This document shows, piece by piece, positions 9,780 through 18,728 of a stretch of DNA of 27,183 nucleotides. The notes beneath the pieces are model-generated. The model was not told where the DNA came from. It was given only the letters and a program-made list of their open reading frames with translations, and searched no databases. A program made the position numbers and the translations under genes. The DNA is from Cylindrotheca closterium. Lineage: Eukaryota > Bacillariophyta > Bacillariophyceae > Bacillariales > Bacillariaceae. The stretch lies in assembly GCA_933822405.4 (NCBI GenBank), contig CAKOGP040001480.1:1-27183 (forward strand), in the 5' to 3' direction. Within the stretch, counting starts at the first letter, position 1, and each line of letters begins with the position of its first letter.

Positions 9780-10896
9780 CCAGAAGGAACTTGCATCATT
9801 TGATTACCTGTAGTATACCTGTAGTACCAGCAAGTCGCAAAGGTGTGTTGACGCTTCCTGCAACGCTTGATGCTCCACTTGTGGATGCTGAAGCTCCAGG
9901 AACTATAGCTGGAACAATAGCTGGAACAGTAGTTGCTCCAATCTGATTAAGATTGAGCTTCTTCCCATAGTCGACATATTGATCCTGATTCTTCCATTGG
10001 ATCTTTGGTAGCAGTCTGTCTGGGCATTTTGGAGACATATGGTCTTCGTTGCCACACACATAACATGCTGCGGTCTTTCCATCCTTCGGTTTCCCCTTTC
10101 CTTTACCTTTACCTTTATTAGGTTGGTCTTTCCTTGGTAGAGGTTCGCTCCCGGATTTTTAATCACATCCATGTGAATCTTCAACATATCTTGTGCTTTG
10201 CTGACCGTCTTTGGATAATAATCCACTTCTCTGCAATAGTTTGTCAGAAGATCCAGCATCAGAGGAGCTGTTCTTGTTCAATCACAGCTGCACAGAAATC
10301 CTGTTGCAAGAACGGCTTCAAAGATATCATCCTTGAACTTGTCTTGAGCAGCAGTATCAATAGCAGCATAAGCTTTTGTCTTGGCTGCAAAATTTCAGAA
10401 CCAGGCAACGCCATATAGATCTTGTAGGACTTCAGCCTGTCTCAAGAATCGTTCCTTGAAATGCATCAAGTTTTCTCTTTTTCCTTGCTTCATAGCAAAG
10501 AACTTTTGATTTGCTTCTCAGAAATCCAAGAAGTCATACTCAGCATCAGCACTCTTCTTCATGAATCGTTCAATACATTTCAAGAGTTTGATAGGATCTT
10601 CAAGAGTAGTCGTGATCTTCAAGAGTAGTTGTGAAATTGGCTTCACCTCAAAGCTTGATATCCATTGCCTTCGTAACAAACTTCAGCATGATCTTTGATT
10701 TGACGGTTCTCTTGTTTGTCTCAAAGTAGGCTGATCTTCGCATGTTCTCGTCAAGCTTTGCAGAGTAGAGAATCTTGTTTTGGGCCATCTCTGTTTCTCT
10801 TGCAACAGCTTCAGTTTGAGTTGGAGCGTTCAATCTTGGAGCGATTGCATTGAAGACTTTCCATCTTGAATTGATTTCACCATGTCTTTGGAACAT
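9780..10896 (-). pseudogene. Copia gag with zinc knuckle (copy B)
   Basis: Gag begins MFQRHGEINSRWKVFNAIA at 10896. It continues through degraded frames (NLMHFKERFLRQAEVLQDLY around 10470; FKDDIFEAVLATG around 10330) into LDLLTNYCREVDYYPKTVSK. A basic Lys/Gly segment then leads to the nucleocapsid zinc knuckle CYVCGNEDHMSPKC (CX2CX4HX4C, about 10025-10066). The C-terminal part is rich in Pro, Ala, Val and Ser. Gag would form the virus-like particle and package element RNA. Several frameshifts and stops are visible. It is the fullest gag in the window, since copy C has lost about 530 bp of its N-terminal half. Confidence 0.82.
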
Positions 10897-10971
10897 TTCA
10901 TTCCAGAAGCTTGGATGTAGTCAATCACTCTTTCTTGATGTATTTTTGTTTTGTTACCTTTTGTGATTGAA

Positions 10972-11467
10972 TGTTAGAATAAAGCAAAATGTGCTCTATC
11001 ATGAGTGCCTTTAGCGTTCAGAACAAACTCTCTGCAATCTAACTTCGTAATCAACTTTACAACACTTTCACAACAATAGTTCTCCTGTGTCTAGGTATAC
11101 TTTGAGTGAAATTGTTCCTATTTGATTAATGTTTGGCTTGAATTGATGATTCAATCACAAAATTAAGTTCAACAATTTTCCCTTGGAAAATCCCTTGCTT
11201 ACAGAACTTGATTCGACCTCTATGACAATTCTGTGTTGGATGCAGTACTTTGGGACATCTTGTATTATTCCCTACTGCATTGTACACAACATCAATATCT
11301 CACTTGTATATGGTCATTCTGACAGACTTGCGTCCGGCATACTTGCGTCCGGCATACTTGCGTCGAATCCCGACATCACGATCAAAGTCCGATCGTACGT
11401 GTCAAAAACTTTGTACTTGAATAGTTTTTTTGGAACTTAAAAACTCATATTTCGTCATATCCCAACA
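10972..11467 (-). repeat. Copia copy B, complete 5' LTR
   Basis: On the minus strand this reads from TGTTGGGATATGACG to TTTATTCTAACA, 496 bp, with short inverted ends (TGTT...AACA) typical of LTRs. It matches 15270-15767 of copy C apart from about a dozen differences counted by eye. It contains a 15-bp unit ACTTGCGTCCGGCAT at 11326-11340 and 11341-11355, with a partial third copy. The next bases on the element side (TTCAATCACAAAAG on the minus strand) are where a primer-binding site would lie, but I cannot match them to a tRNA. Confidence 0.95.
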
Positions 11468-12308
11468 TCTATCGCTATAGCAAGAGTTTCCATAGCAAGA
11501 GTTTCCATTTGCTTGACCGCCACAATTAGCAGAACGATGATTGTGAGATCCAGTGCAAGAGCGATGATGGCTTGCACGTCCAGTTCGCTCATGAATTTGT
11601 TCCTTTGCAGCATGGGTGTTGTCCATGAGGATCTTAGTAGCTTGAAAGTATTCTTCCATTATTGCCATTGTGATGGAAGGATCTTCAATCCGTCGTTTTT
11701 GTTGACAAAGTAGATCTTGTCATTGTTTGGGAAAAGATTCGTAGATAATTGTCTTTTTTGCCAAAACAGAAATATTGTCAGGGTCATCCAGCTTTTGAGA
11801 TGTTCCTGGAAGCATGTCGTGATAAAAACATAGAAGTTCAAGTTGCCGAACATGTTCAGAAACATCAGTTTTCATAGTCTTTCTGACTGCCGTAGATTTG
11901 AGGAATGAGCTTGTGTTGTTCATTGGAGAGTTGCCAGGTGACATCCTGGTAATAAAAGTGTCAACGGAATTCTTGAATTGCGCCACCAAATTACCTGGCG
12001 CATTGTTCGATATGATTTACCACTCATGGAGGGCATTGCTGCCAAGATGTTGTTCAAAGAGAGCGAACTTGAGAGCACCCACGGCATTAGTATTGCCTGT
12101 GAGACCCCAATGTTTGCAGAGGTTCTTGAAGGAGAGAAACATTGTGCAAAAGGACTCAAGATTCTTGGTCTTGCCAAGATAAAGTGGAACCTTTGCTTTT
12201 TGTTCACGATCAGCACCATCTTCACCAAAAGGTAGAAACAATCTCATGGAGAATGTCTTTGCCTTGTTGAACATAGGAAAATGGTGAGTTTGTCTCAAAA
12301 GAAGTCAT
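11468..12308 (-). pseudogene. Gypsy gag (minus-strand element)
   Basis: Gag starts at an ATG at 12308 (MTSFETNSPFSYVQQGKDIL). After a TGA and frameshift it continues with KVPLYLGKTKNLESFCTMFL and NTNAVGALKFALFEQHLG, then QFKNSVDTFITRMSPGN and RQLELLCFYHDMLPG, and ends in IIYESFPKQWQ and a His/Ser/Asn-rich C-terminal segment. The LPG...SFP..WQ pattern is shared with the plus-strand Gypsy gag (12923-13869), which supports the family call; the two are otherwise well diverged. It is interrupted at 11467/11468 by the Copia copy B LTR. The matching Gypsy protease/RT lies on the other side of that Copia (6725-7691), so both pieces were probably one element. Confidence 0.75.
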
Positions 12309-12922
12309 AGTGCTGTATCTTCAATTCTTAAAGTTCAAAGAAACTGAAACAAAGTCAGATGCATAGCAAATGATACAATAGTAGTTTACTGTAACTCTGC
12401 AGAGTATATCTCTTCAGTAAAAACCGTTGGCTATTCGAATGATAGTAACCCAACCTTCACAGAAGAGTCTTAGGCACAGAAAGTGCTTGCGTAAGACCTA
12501 AGGGTCTAATATAGTCCCCAACCGAAGGAGCTTCTAGAGTCCCAATACCTTGGGTATGTTCTATGGGCCGTTTCAGTCATTTGATGGTCGCAAAGTCATT
12601 AAGAAACTTCAAATTTCAAATCATATCAATAGCCAGAATCCTGAAGTTGGGAGTTATATCTCATTGCTAGGGAATCCTTGAGTTATAACTCAAACATGTG
12701 AGGTTTTACTCAAACGTGTGAGTTATAACTCAAACGTTTGAGTTATAACTCAAACATGTGAGGTTTTACTCACCAAGCCGAGCTTCCCCTTTTCCAAAAC
12801 CGTTGCTGGAAATTGGAGCCAGCAGACCAACGACTACTTTTGCCAAAAGATTCAGTACTGAACTGTACTTTTCCAGATCCAAACTCAATAAAAAATCTTG
12901 TCACGCAACATCATGACCACCA
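12309..12922 (+). other. Non-coding spacer between divergent Gypsy elements
   Basis: No coding region is visible. The segment separates the minus-strand Gypsy gag (starting at 12308) from the plus-strand gag (starting at 12923), so it should hold the 5' leader regions of both, and perhaps LTR remnants. I could not find a TG...CA bounded LTR pair. A TGG-starting stretch at 12814 (TGGAGCCAGCAGACC) lies about 110 bp before the plus-strand gag and could be a primer-binding site, but this is weak. The palindromic tandem array at 12680-12773 is annotated separately. Confidence 0.6.
12680..12773. repeat. 20-bp tandem array of alternating palindromes
   Basis: Five units in exact 20-bp register start at 12680, 12700, 12720, 12740 and 12760 (last one partial). 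Units 1 and 4 are identical (GAGTTATAACTCAAACATGT), unit 3 differs at its end (ACGTTT), and units 2 and 5 begin GAGGTTTTACTCA. This gives a 60-bp higher-order repeat. GAGTTATAACTC is a perfect 12-bp palindrome and ACTCAAACGTTTGAGT a perfect 16-bp one. It may act as a protein-binding array in a retrotransposon leader or LTR; that is inference. Confidence 0.9.
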
Positions 12923-13869
12923 ATGGCTACAAATGCCACCTCTGCAGAATCACAAGGTAAGGGGGAAATGATTTTGATCAATGAAGACATTGAATTTCTC
13001 CTCAGAGATATTGAGGAAAAGGAGCTGGATTGCTTGAAGCTGCCCTTCCCCCATTGGAGAACATCATCGCCCTGACATTTTCTGAGTACATTTGAGTTAT
13101 ATCACCTTTGTGTTATATCTGATGCTCATGGGAACTCAGTTCAGGAGTTTGAAGATTCTGTCGATAAATTCATTTGCAAATACACTGGCAAGAATCCAAA
13201 GTATCAGGCGAACATGTATCTCTTTGATACTTCCAACCACATTCGCAAGCCATATAATACAGAAATTTGAATTCATGCAAATCGCTTGAAAACCCCATTT
13301 ATGTATGACGATATGCTTCCTGGAAATTGTTCCAACGTGAAGGATGAGAGCGATCCGGGTCAAATTCGGAAGAGACAGCTGGCACTGTTTCGCTCCTTCC
13401 CAATCGATTGGCAGGGAGATTTTATCAATTCGCGAAATGATTAATCGCACAGGCGGTAGTGGTCGTGGGCATGGTCGACCAAGCACTGGTTATCAACCAT
13501 AACCAAGACCCTTGAACTCTCCAAGATATTCTCAAGGGGATTCACAAAGTTTTCAATGTGGAGGCAATTCCCATCAACAAAACCAAGGACAATTTCAGCC
13601 AAGACACCCCAACAATGGTGGCAGAGGCCGTGGATTCAATGGCCAGCACAGTGGGCGCTCCCAATCTGGTTGTTTTCAGCCAGGAAAAAACTATCAAGGC
13701 AGAGGCCAATCAAAGCAACAAAACAGTCAAAACTACTATGCTGAGTCGCACTACAATCAAGAAGCTGAAAGCTTTGCTGCGGAAGGGAGCGTTCCTGAAT
13801 GGAACCAAGACGGAATGTCTTATGGTGGAATGCCAAGTGCCGAGCAGTACCAGCATCAGGAACAGTAAT
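12923..13869 (+). pseudogene. Gypsy gag (plus-strand element)
   Basis: Gag starts at the ATG at 12923 (MATNATSAESQGKGEMILIN). I prefer it to the ATG at 12913, whose frame closes soon. It continues past a TGA near 13073 with NSVQEFEDSVDKFICKYTGK, LKTPFMYDDMLPGNC and LFRSFPIDWQGDF, the same capsid pattern as the minus-strand gag. A single-base frameshift near 13430 leads into IREMINRTGGSGRGHGRP. One in-frame stop later, a low-complexity Gln/Asn/Gly/Arg-rich tail (about 13512-13868) holds RGRGF and QGRGQ motifs, with no CCHC knuckle. RG-rich tails can substitute for a zinc knuckle in RNA binding. That reading is inferred from composition. Confidence 0.72.
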
Positions 13870-14061
13870 ATCAAGCTGAACAAATCAGCAATGGAATGAT
13901 CGATTTAACTATGAACAAGAAGAAGACTATCCTGAAGAACAGGAGGTGCAGGAACATATGAAGATTCACCATTTTCCTTTCATGAAGAGCATTACTGACC
14001 CAAAAATACTCGCAAACTAACAGAGCTTCCTAAGCTTCCTAATCCATTTCTGGAACCTGAT

Positions 14062-15269
14062 TTGTCTTTGTTTCTTTCAGCATTGGAAACATTTGATGAT
14101 GAAGATGGCCCCATGACTAAAGATAAAAAGCTTTTGAATGATTCTTTGCTTTGTATACCCACGCCAAAACAAGATGTAAATTCTATGGAGGATTCAATGA
14201 GAAAAAAGAGACTTTCACCTACATCTTTGGTGATTTGGAAGACAATTGGAGGAATTGAAAGTGGAAAAGTTTTACGAGTATTATTTGATTCAGGACGATC
14301 GCATACAATGATCAATGCAAGGGCGATTCCTAAAACTGATAAGGTACAAAGTATTCAAAATGCAAAGAAAAACACTACTGTTGCTGGTGATTTTGTTTCT
14401 GACAACTGTGTGAAATTGCGGAACGGAGTCTTTCCCAAATTTGACAAATACCGCAGATTTGCAGGTGTCGACGGTGCCAAGGCAAATGTCTTTGATTTGC
14501 CAACATGACGTCATTATTGGATGCGACCTTCTACACAAAATGGGCTTGGATATCCAATTTTCAAACAGACAAGTCAAATGGATAGACAAGTTCATCCCAA
14601 TGAAGACTCCAGATCATTGGCAAAACCACACCAACTACTCAATGGCATTGGATCGCAATGTTCTGGATATCTACAATGATGATGATACTGATGATGCCTT
14701 TATCATGGATTCAAAATATGAAGCTACTTCAGGTGCTGAAGTTGCTGACAAGCAAAAGCATCTAACTGAAGATCAGCGCAAACTTTTGGCTCAAGCGTTG
14801 AAGAATACAGACGAGATTTTTGATGGTCAACTCGGCCATTACAAGCATGAGAAGGTTCACTTGGAGCTCATTGAGAATGCGCCACCCATGTTTTCTAAAG
14901 CATATTCCATGCCGAAACAACATGACCCTGCATTCCTCAAAGAATTAAAACATCTACAAGAGATTAGAGTCCTTGCCAACATTCATCATTCCAAAGAAGG
15001 ACGGTAGGGTGCGTTGGATCAGCGAATGCCGACAGCTAAACAAGAATGTCAGGCATAAAGTATACCCCTTGCCTTTGATTGATGATATCATTGCGCCTCG
15101 TTCTGGCTACAAGGACTTCACAAAACTTGATCTCACTATGATGTATTATTCTTTTGAGTTGGATGAGCCAAGCAAAAAGCTTTGCACTACCAATACCCAG
15201 TACAGTTTGTACCAATACAACTGGATGGCAATGTGATTGAAACTGGCTCCTGACTTTGCCCAGTACTAC
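14062..15269 (+). pseudogene. Gypsy protease to early RT (plus-strand element)
   Basis: A frame from 14062 carries the retropepsin site VLFDSGRSHTMINARAIP, with the catalytic Asp kept at 14287-14289. It shifts near 14500 to HDVIIGCDLLHKMGLDIQFS (second half of the protease) and HYKHEKVHLELIENAP. It shifts again near 14975 to the RT: FIIPKKDGRVRWISECRQLN, then YKDFTKLDLTMMYYSFELDE (motif A) and CTTNTQYSLYQYNWMAM. After a TGA the frame continues LKLAPDFAQ, a conserved Gypsy RT segment, up to the Copia LTR at 15270. The YxDD box would lie beyond the Copia and is not found in the window. It is thus a Gypsy Pol split by Copia copy C. Confidence 0.88.
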
Positions 15270-15767
15270 TGTTGGGATATGACGAAATATGAGTTTTTAC
15301 GTTCCAAAAAGAAACTATTCCAGTACAAAGTTTTTGACACGTATGATCGGACTTTGATCGTGATGTCGGGATTCGACGCAAGTATGCCGGACGCAAGTAT
15401 GCCGGACGCAAGTCTGTCAGAATGACCATATACAAGTGAGATATTGATGTTGTGTACAATGCAGTAGGGAATAATACAAGATGTCCCAAAGTACTGCATC
15501 CAACACAGAATTGTCATAGAGGTCGAATCAAGTTCTGTAAGCAAGGGATTTTCCAAGGGAAAATTGTTGAACTTAATTTTGTGATTGAATCATCAATTCA
15601 AGCCAAATATTAATCAAATAGGAACAATTTCACTCAAAGTATACCTAGACACAGGAGAACTATTGTTGTGAAAGTGTTGTAAAGTCGATTACGAATTTAG
15701 ATTGCAGAGAGTTTGTTCTGAGCGCTAAAGGCACTCACGATGGAGCACATTTTGCTTTATTCTAACA
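15270..15767 (+). repeat. Copia copy C, complete 5' LTR
   Basis: 498 bp from TGTTGGGATATGACG to TTTATTCTAACA, the near-identical inverted counterpart of 10972-11467. It contains a 15-bp repeat around 15369-15413 and a degenerate TATA-like TATACAAG at 15429-15436. It begins inside Gypsy RT coding sequence, with flanking bases ACTAC on the left. The partner target duplication cannot be seen because the 3' LTR is gone. Confidence 0.95.
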
Positions 15768-15819
15768 TTCAATCACAAAAGTCAACAAAACAAATTTACG
15801 TCAAGAACACACTGCCATA

Positions 15820-16600
15820 TCTACAAAGGAGTGATGCTGCTATTGCTAGCACCAATACTGCTGCTCAAAACAAGTTCAAGGATGATATCTTTGAAGCCGT
15901 TCTTGCAACAGGATTTCTGTGCAGCTGTGATTGAACAAGAACAGCTCCTCTGATGCTGGATCTTCTGACAAACTATTGCAGAGAAGTGGATTATTATCCA
16001 AAGACGGTCAGCAAAGCACAAGATATGTTGAAGATTCACATGGAAGTGAGTAAAAATCCGGGAGTGAACCTCTACCAACGAAAAGACCAACCTAATAAAG
16101 GTAAAGGTAAAGGAAAAGGAAAGGGGAAACCGAAGGATGGAAAGAAGGCGGCATGTTATGTATGTGGCAACGAAGACCATATGTCTCCAAAATGCCCAGA
16201 CAGACTGCTACCGAAGAATCAGGATCAATATGTCGACTATGGGAAGAAGCTCAATCTTAATCAGATTGGAGCAACTGTCCCAGCTACTGTTCCAGCTATA
16301 GTTCCTGGAGCTTCAGTGTCCACAACACACCTTTGCGACTTGCTGGTGCTACAGGTAATCAAATGATGCAAATTCCTTCTGGAATGCAGCTCATGCAGAT
16401 TCCAACTCAAGGTGACGGCACTGTTACTGTCCCTTATTCTATGAATGCTAACGGTGACATTGCGTTCAGTGGAATGCAACTCAGCCAACAAGGCTTCAGT
16501 GGTGCTCAAGTACGCCAAGGATTCGATGCAACTCAAGCTCAAACTCCGCAAGCTGTGAAAACTGGATATTTTGATACGTCAAATGTCTTTCACGATGCGC
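15820..16600 (+). pseudogene. Copia gag, N-terminally deleted (copy C)
   Basis: What remains of gag starts near 15820 with NTAAQNKFKDDIFEAVLATG. Compared with copy B, about 530 bp encoding the N-terminal half are missing between the leader and this point. It continues LDLLTNYCREVDYYPKTVSK, a Lys/Gly-rich basic stretch (GKGKGKGKGKPKDG), and a CCHC zinc knuckle CYVCGNEDHMSPKC at 16154-16195, with all four ligands kept. After a frameshift near 16335 there is a Gln- and Met-rich C-terminal part (NQMMQIPSGMQLMQ; FSGMQLSQQGFSG). The frame changes again near 16600 into the protease. Gag would package element RNA; here it cannot be made whole. Confidence 0.85.
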
Positions 16601-16601
16601 T

Positions 16602-18728
16602 ATCAAGGGAAAGGATGAGTATGGCAATGATGTCTATCTTATTCCATGTCCTATTGGTACGACAAATGGCAAAATTCAAGCCGACTGGCACTATGCTAGT
16701 GAAGATGAAGATTTTGCTACTGAAGCAGATCGAGGTCTGCAGTTTATTCAAAGCCGCAGAAAGCAAAGAGATCCATTTGGGTTGTACGATCATGTCATCA
16801 TGGACACCATTTGTAATGGTGAGCTTATGCATGGACTCCGTCATGCTGAGAAAGAACTTGATATGCACACTAACGTGGGCAGCAGAGTTCTTGACAAAGA
16901 AGGTTTTCTAGGAAGATTTCCACCTCCAGTTTATCACGATGAAGATGGAATTGCAAATGTACTTGCTATGCGCGAGATGATTGCTGCGGGATACCGCATT
17001 ACCATGGATACTGATGCTGACAATGCTTTTATTGTACACTGTGATGGAAACCAAAAGATGCGATTTGTGAATTGTAAGGGTGTGTATGTGTTGGAGCAAC
17101 TTGGAGCGAATGTCAAACCAGGTGCCAGAGAGACAAGTGTGATGTACCGTCGCCAGTTAAGCAACTTAAATAATCAACCTCATTTCAAACTTTCTTCAAA
17201 CAGACAGAATGGATATGCTGGACTCGAGATGACCTCCAAGATGGCAACCGTTCGAAAGAACAAGGAAGGATTCACTCCAAGACAAGTCAAGGCTGCGATG
17301 GAAGCGAGAAGTGCAATGCACATACTCAATGCTCCAAGCACCAAAAGTCTGAAGTATGCAATCCGATCTAGTCTCATCAAGAACTGTCCTATCACCGAGG
17401 AAGCGATCAACCATGCCAAAGCAATCTCTGGACCTGACGCCTCTACATTGAAAGGCAAGTCAATAAGACCAACTCCAAAGAAGATGTACGACGACTTCTT
17501 CAGTCCACCAGAGGAATTATATCAGCACAATCGATCTATTACCGTCTGTATTCATCACATGGAAATCGAGAATGCTAAGTTTCTCACCTGCATTGATACC
17601 ACTGTGCCTTATCGCTCATGTATTCCCGTGCAGAACCTGAAGACTGACCCTGTATTTGAAGCATTGGATAAGACATTCCGCCGCTACAACAAGGCAGGCT
17701 TTCAAGTCAAGATCATCAAGTGTGATCGGGCGTTCATTCCTCTCACGGATGATACGCTAGACGATATGGGTGTTACTATTGACCCGACTGCAGCTGGAGA
17801 CCACGAGCCTACCGCTGAGCGAAACAATAGGACGCTGAAAGAAAGAGTCAGAGTAGCTCTTGCACGATTACCCTACAAAGTGGTCCCAAAAGTGATCACT
17901 GAATGTCTTGGACGTCAAGCGGCCGAGCTATTGAATGTCTTTCCCCAGAAAGGCAGTATCTCATCACATTTCAGTCCGCAGCAACTCATTGATAATGTCA
18001 ATATCAACTACAAGAGTGACATGGTTGCTGAACTTGGACAATATGTTCATGGAATTGGGACGGATTCCAGCAATTTGATGGAACCCCAAAGTATTGAAGC
18101 GATTTACATTGAACCTACGAAGGGACAACATACTGGGCACCGAGTGCTCAACCTCAATACTAAGAAGATGAATTCCCGACCCAAGGTTGTTGTACTACCC
18201 GTTAACGATCAAGTAATCCAGCGTGTTGAAGCTTGGGCTGCTGCCAAAGGTGTTACTTCCATGAAGTTCTTTGATAAGAAGAGAGATTTGGAGACATTTC
18301 AAGATGGCGATCAAATCGCAGGAGTGGATGACACGGAACAAGGTTACTTAGAAGAAGCCTTTGATCAGGACTATGAACCTGAAGATGAAGATGAACGTGA
18401 TTTCAATCTATGTGGACAATTCGATGATATCAATGACTCCAAAAGAGAAGAGCTCTTGGCAGATGCAGACAATGATGTTGATGATATGCCAGAACTCACT
18501 GTCAGATTCCAAGGAGATGATGACTACGAATCAGACGACGATTTGGGTGATGAAGGCGACAAAGAGGAAGAACCTAATGTGGCCGATCTGGATCACCATC
18601 AAGAAAATGTCGATAGAGGAACCGATGATATTGGGAGCCTTGTTACTGATCTGGAGGATCTACAAGAGCCGCCAGAAGAAGAGATTGTATTTGAGCCTGA
18701 AATGCCTCAAGTAGCAAAAGTCACTTGA
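16602..18728 (+). pseudogene. Copia protease-integrase-acidic linker (copy C)
   Basis: One open frame of about 700 residues. The protease site is damaged: HVIMD is followed directly by TICNGEL, because 18 bp encoding SGCTNT are deleted at 16805/16806, so the DSG triad is gone. Later parts are KGVYVLEQLGANVKPGA, FTPRQVKAAMEARSAMH, and the pre-integrase block with GPDASTLKGKSIRP. Integrase has its first catalytic Asp replaced by His (VCIHHMEIEN, codon 17553-17555; copy B has Asp). The second Asp (KCDRAFIPL) and the Glu (HEPTAERNNRT) are kept. The C-terminal acidic linker (DEDERDF, DDDYESDDDLGDEGDKEEE) joins RT. It ends at a TGA (18726-18728) where copy A has CGA Arg, so this is a nonsense mutation and not the natural end. 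Confidence 0.9.

Larger units (their letters stand above)
7692..11467 (-). mobile_element. Copia LTR retrotransposon copy B (5' half)
   Basis: A minus-strand Copia element has a complete 5' LTR (10972-11467), gag, protease, integrase and the beginning of the acidic linker. It is cut off at about 7692 in the middle of DHHQEN and joined to Gypsy protease sequence, so RT, RNase H and the 3' LTR are missing. On the right it sits directly in Gypsy gag coding sequence. With copy C on the plus strand it forms a long inverted repeat. Confidence 0.9.

Noticed and set aside
12680..12773. CRISPR-like array
   Set aside because: Units are contiguous with no unique spacers, and the context is eukaryotic retrotransposon DNA.
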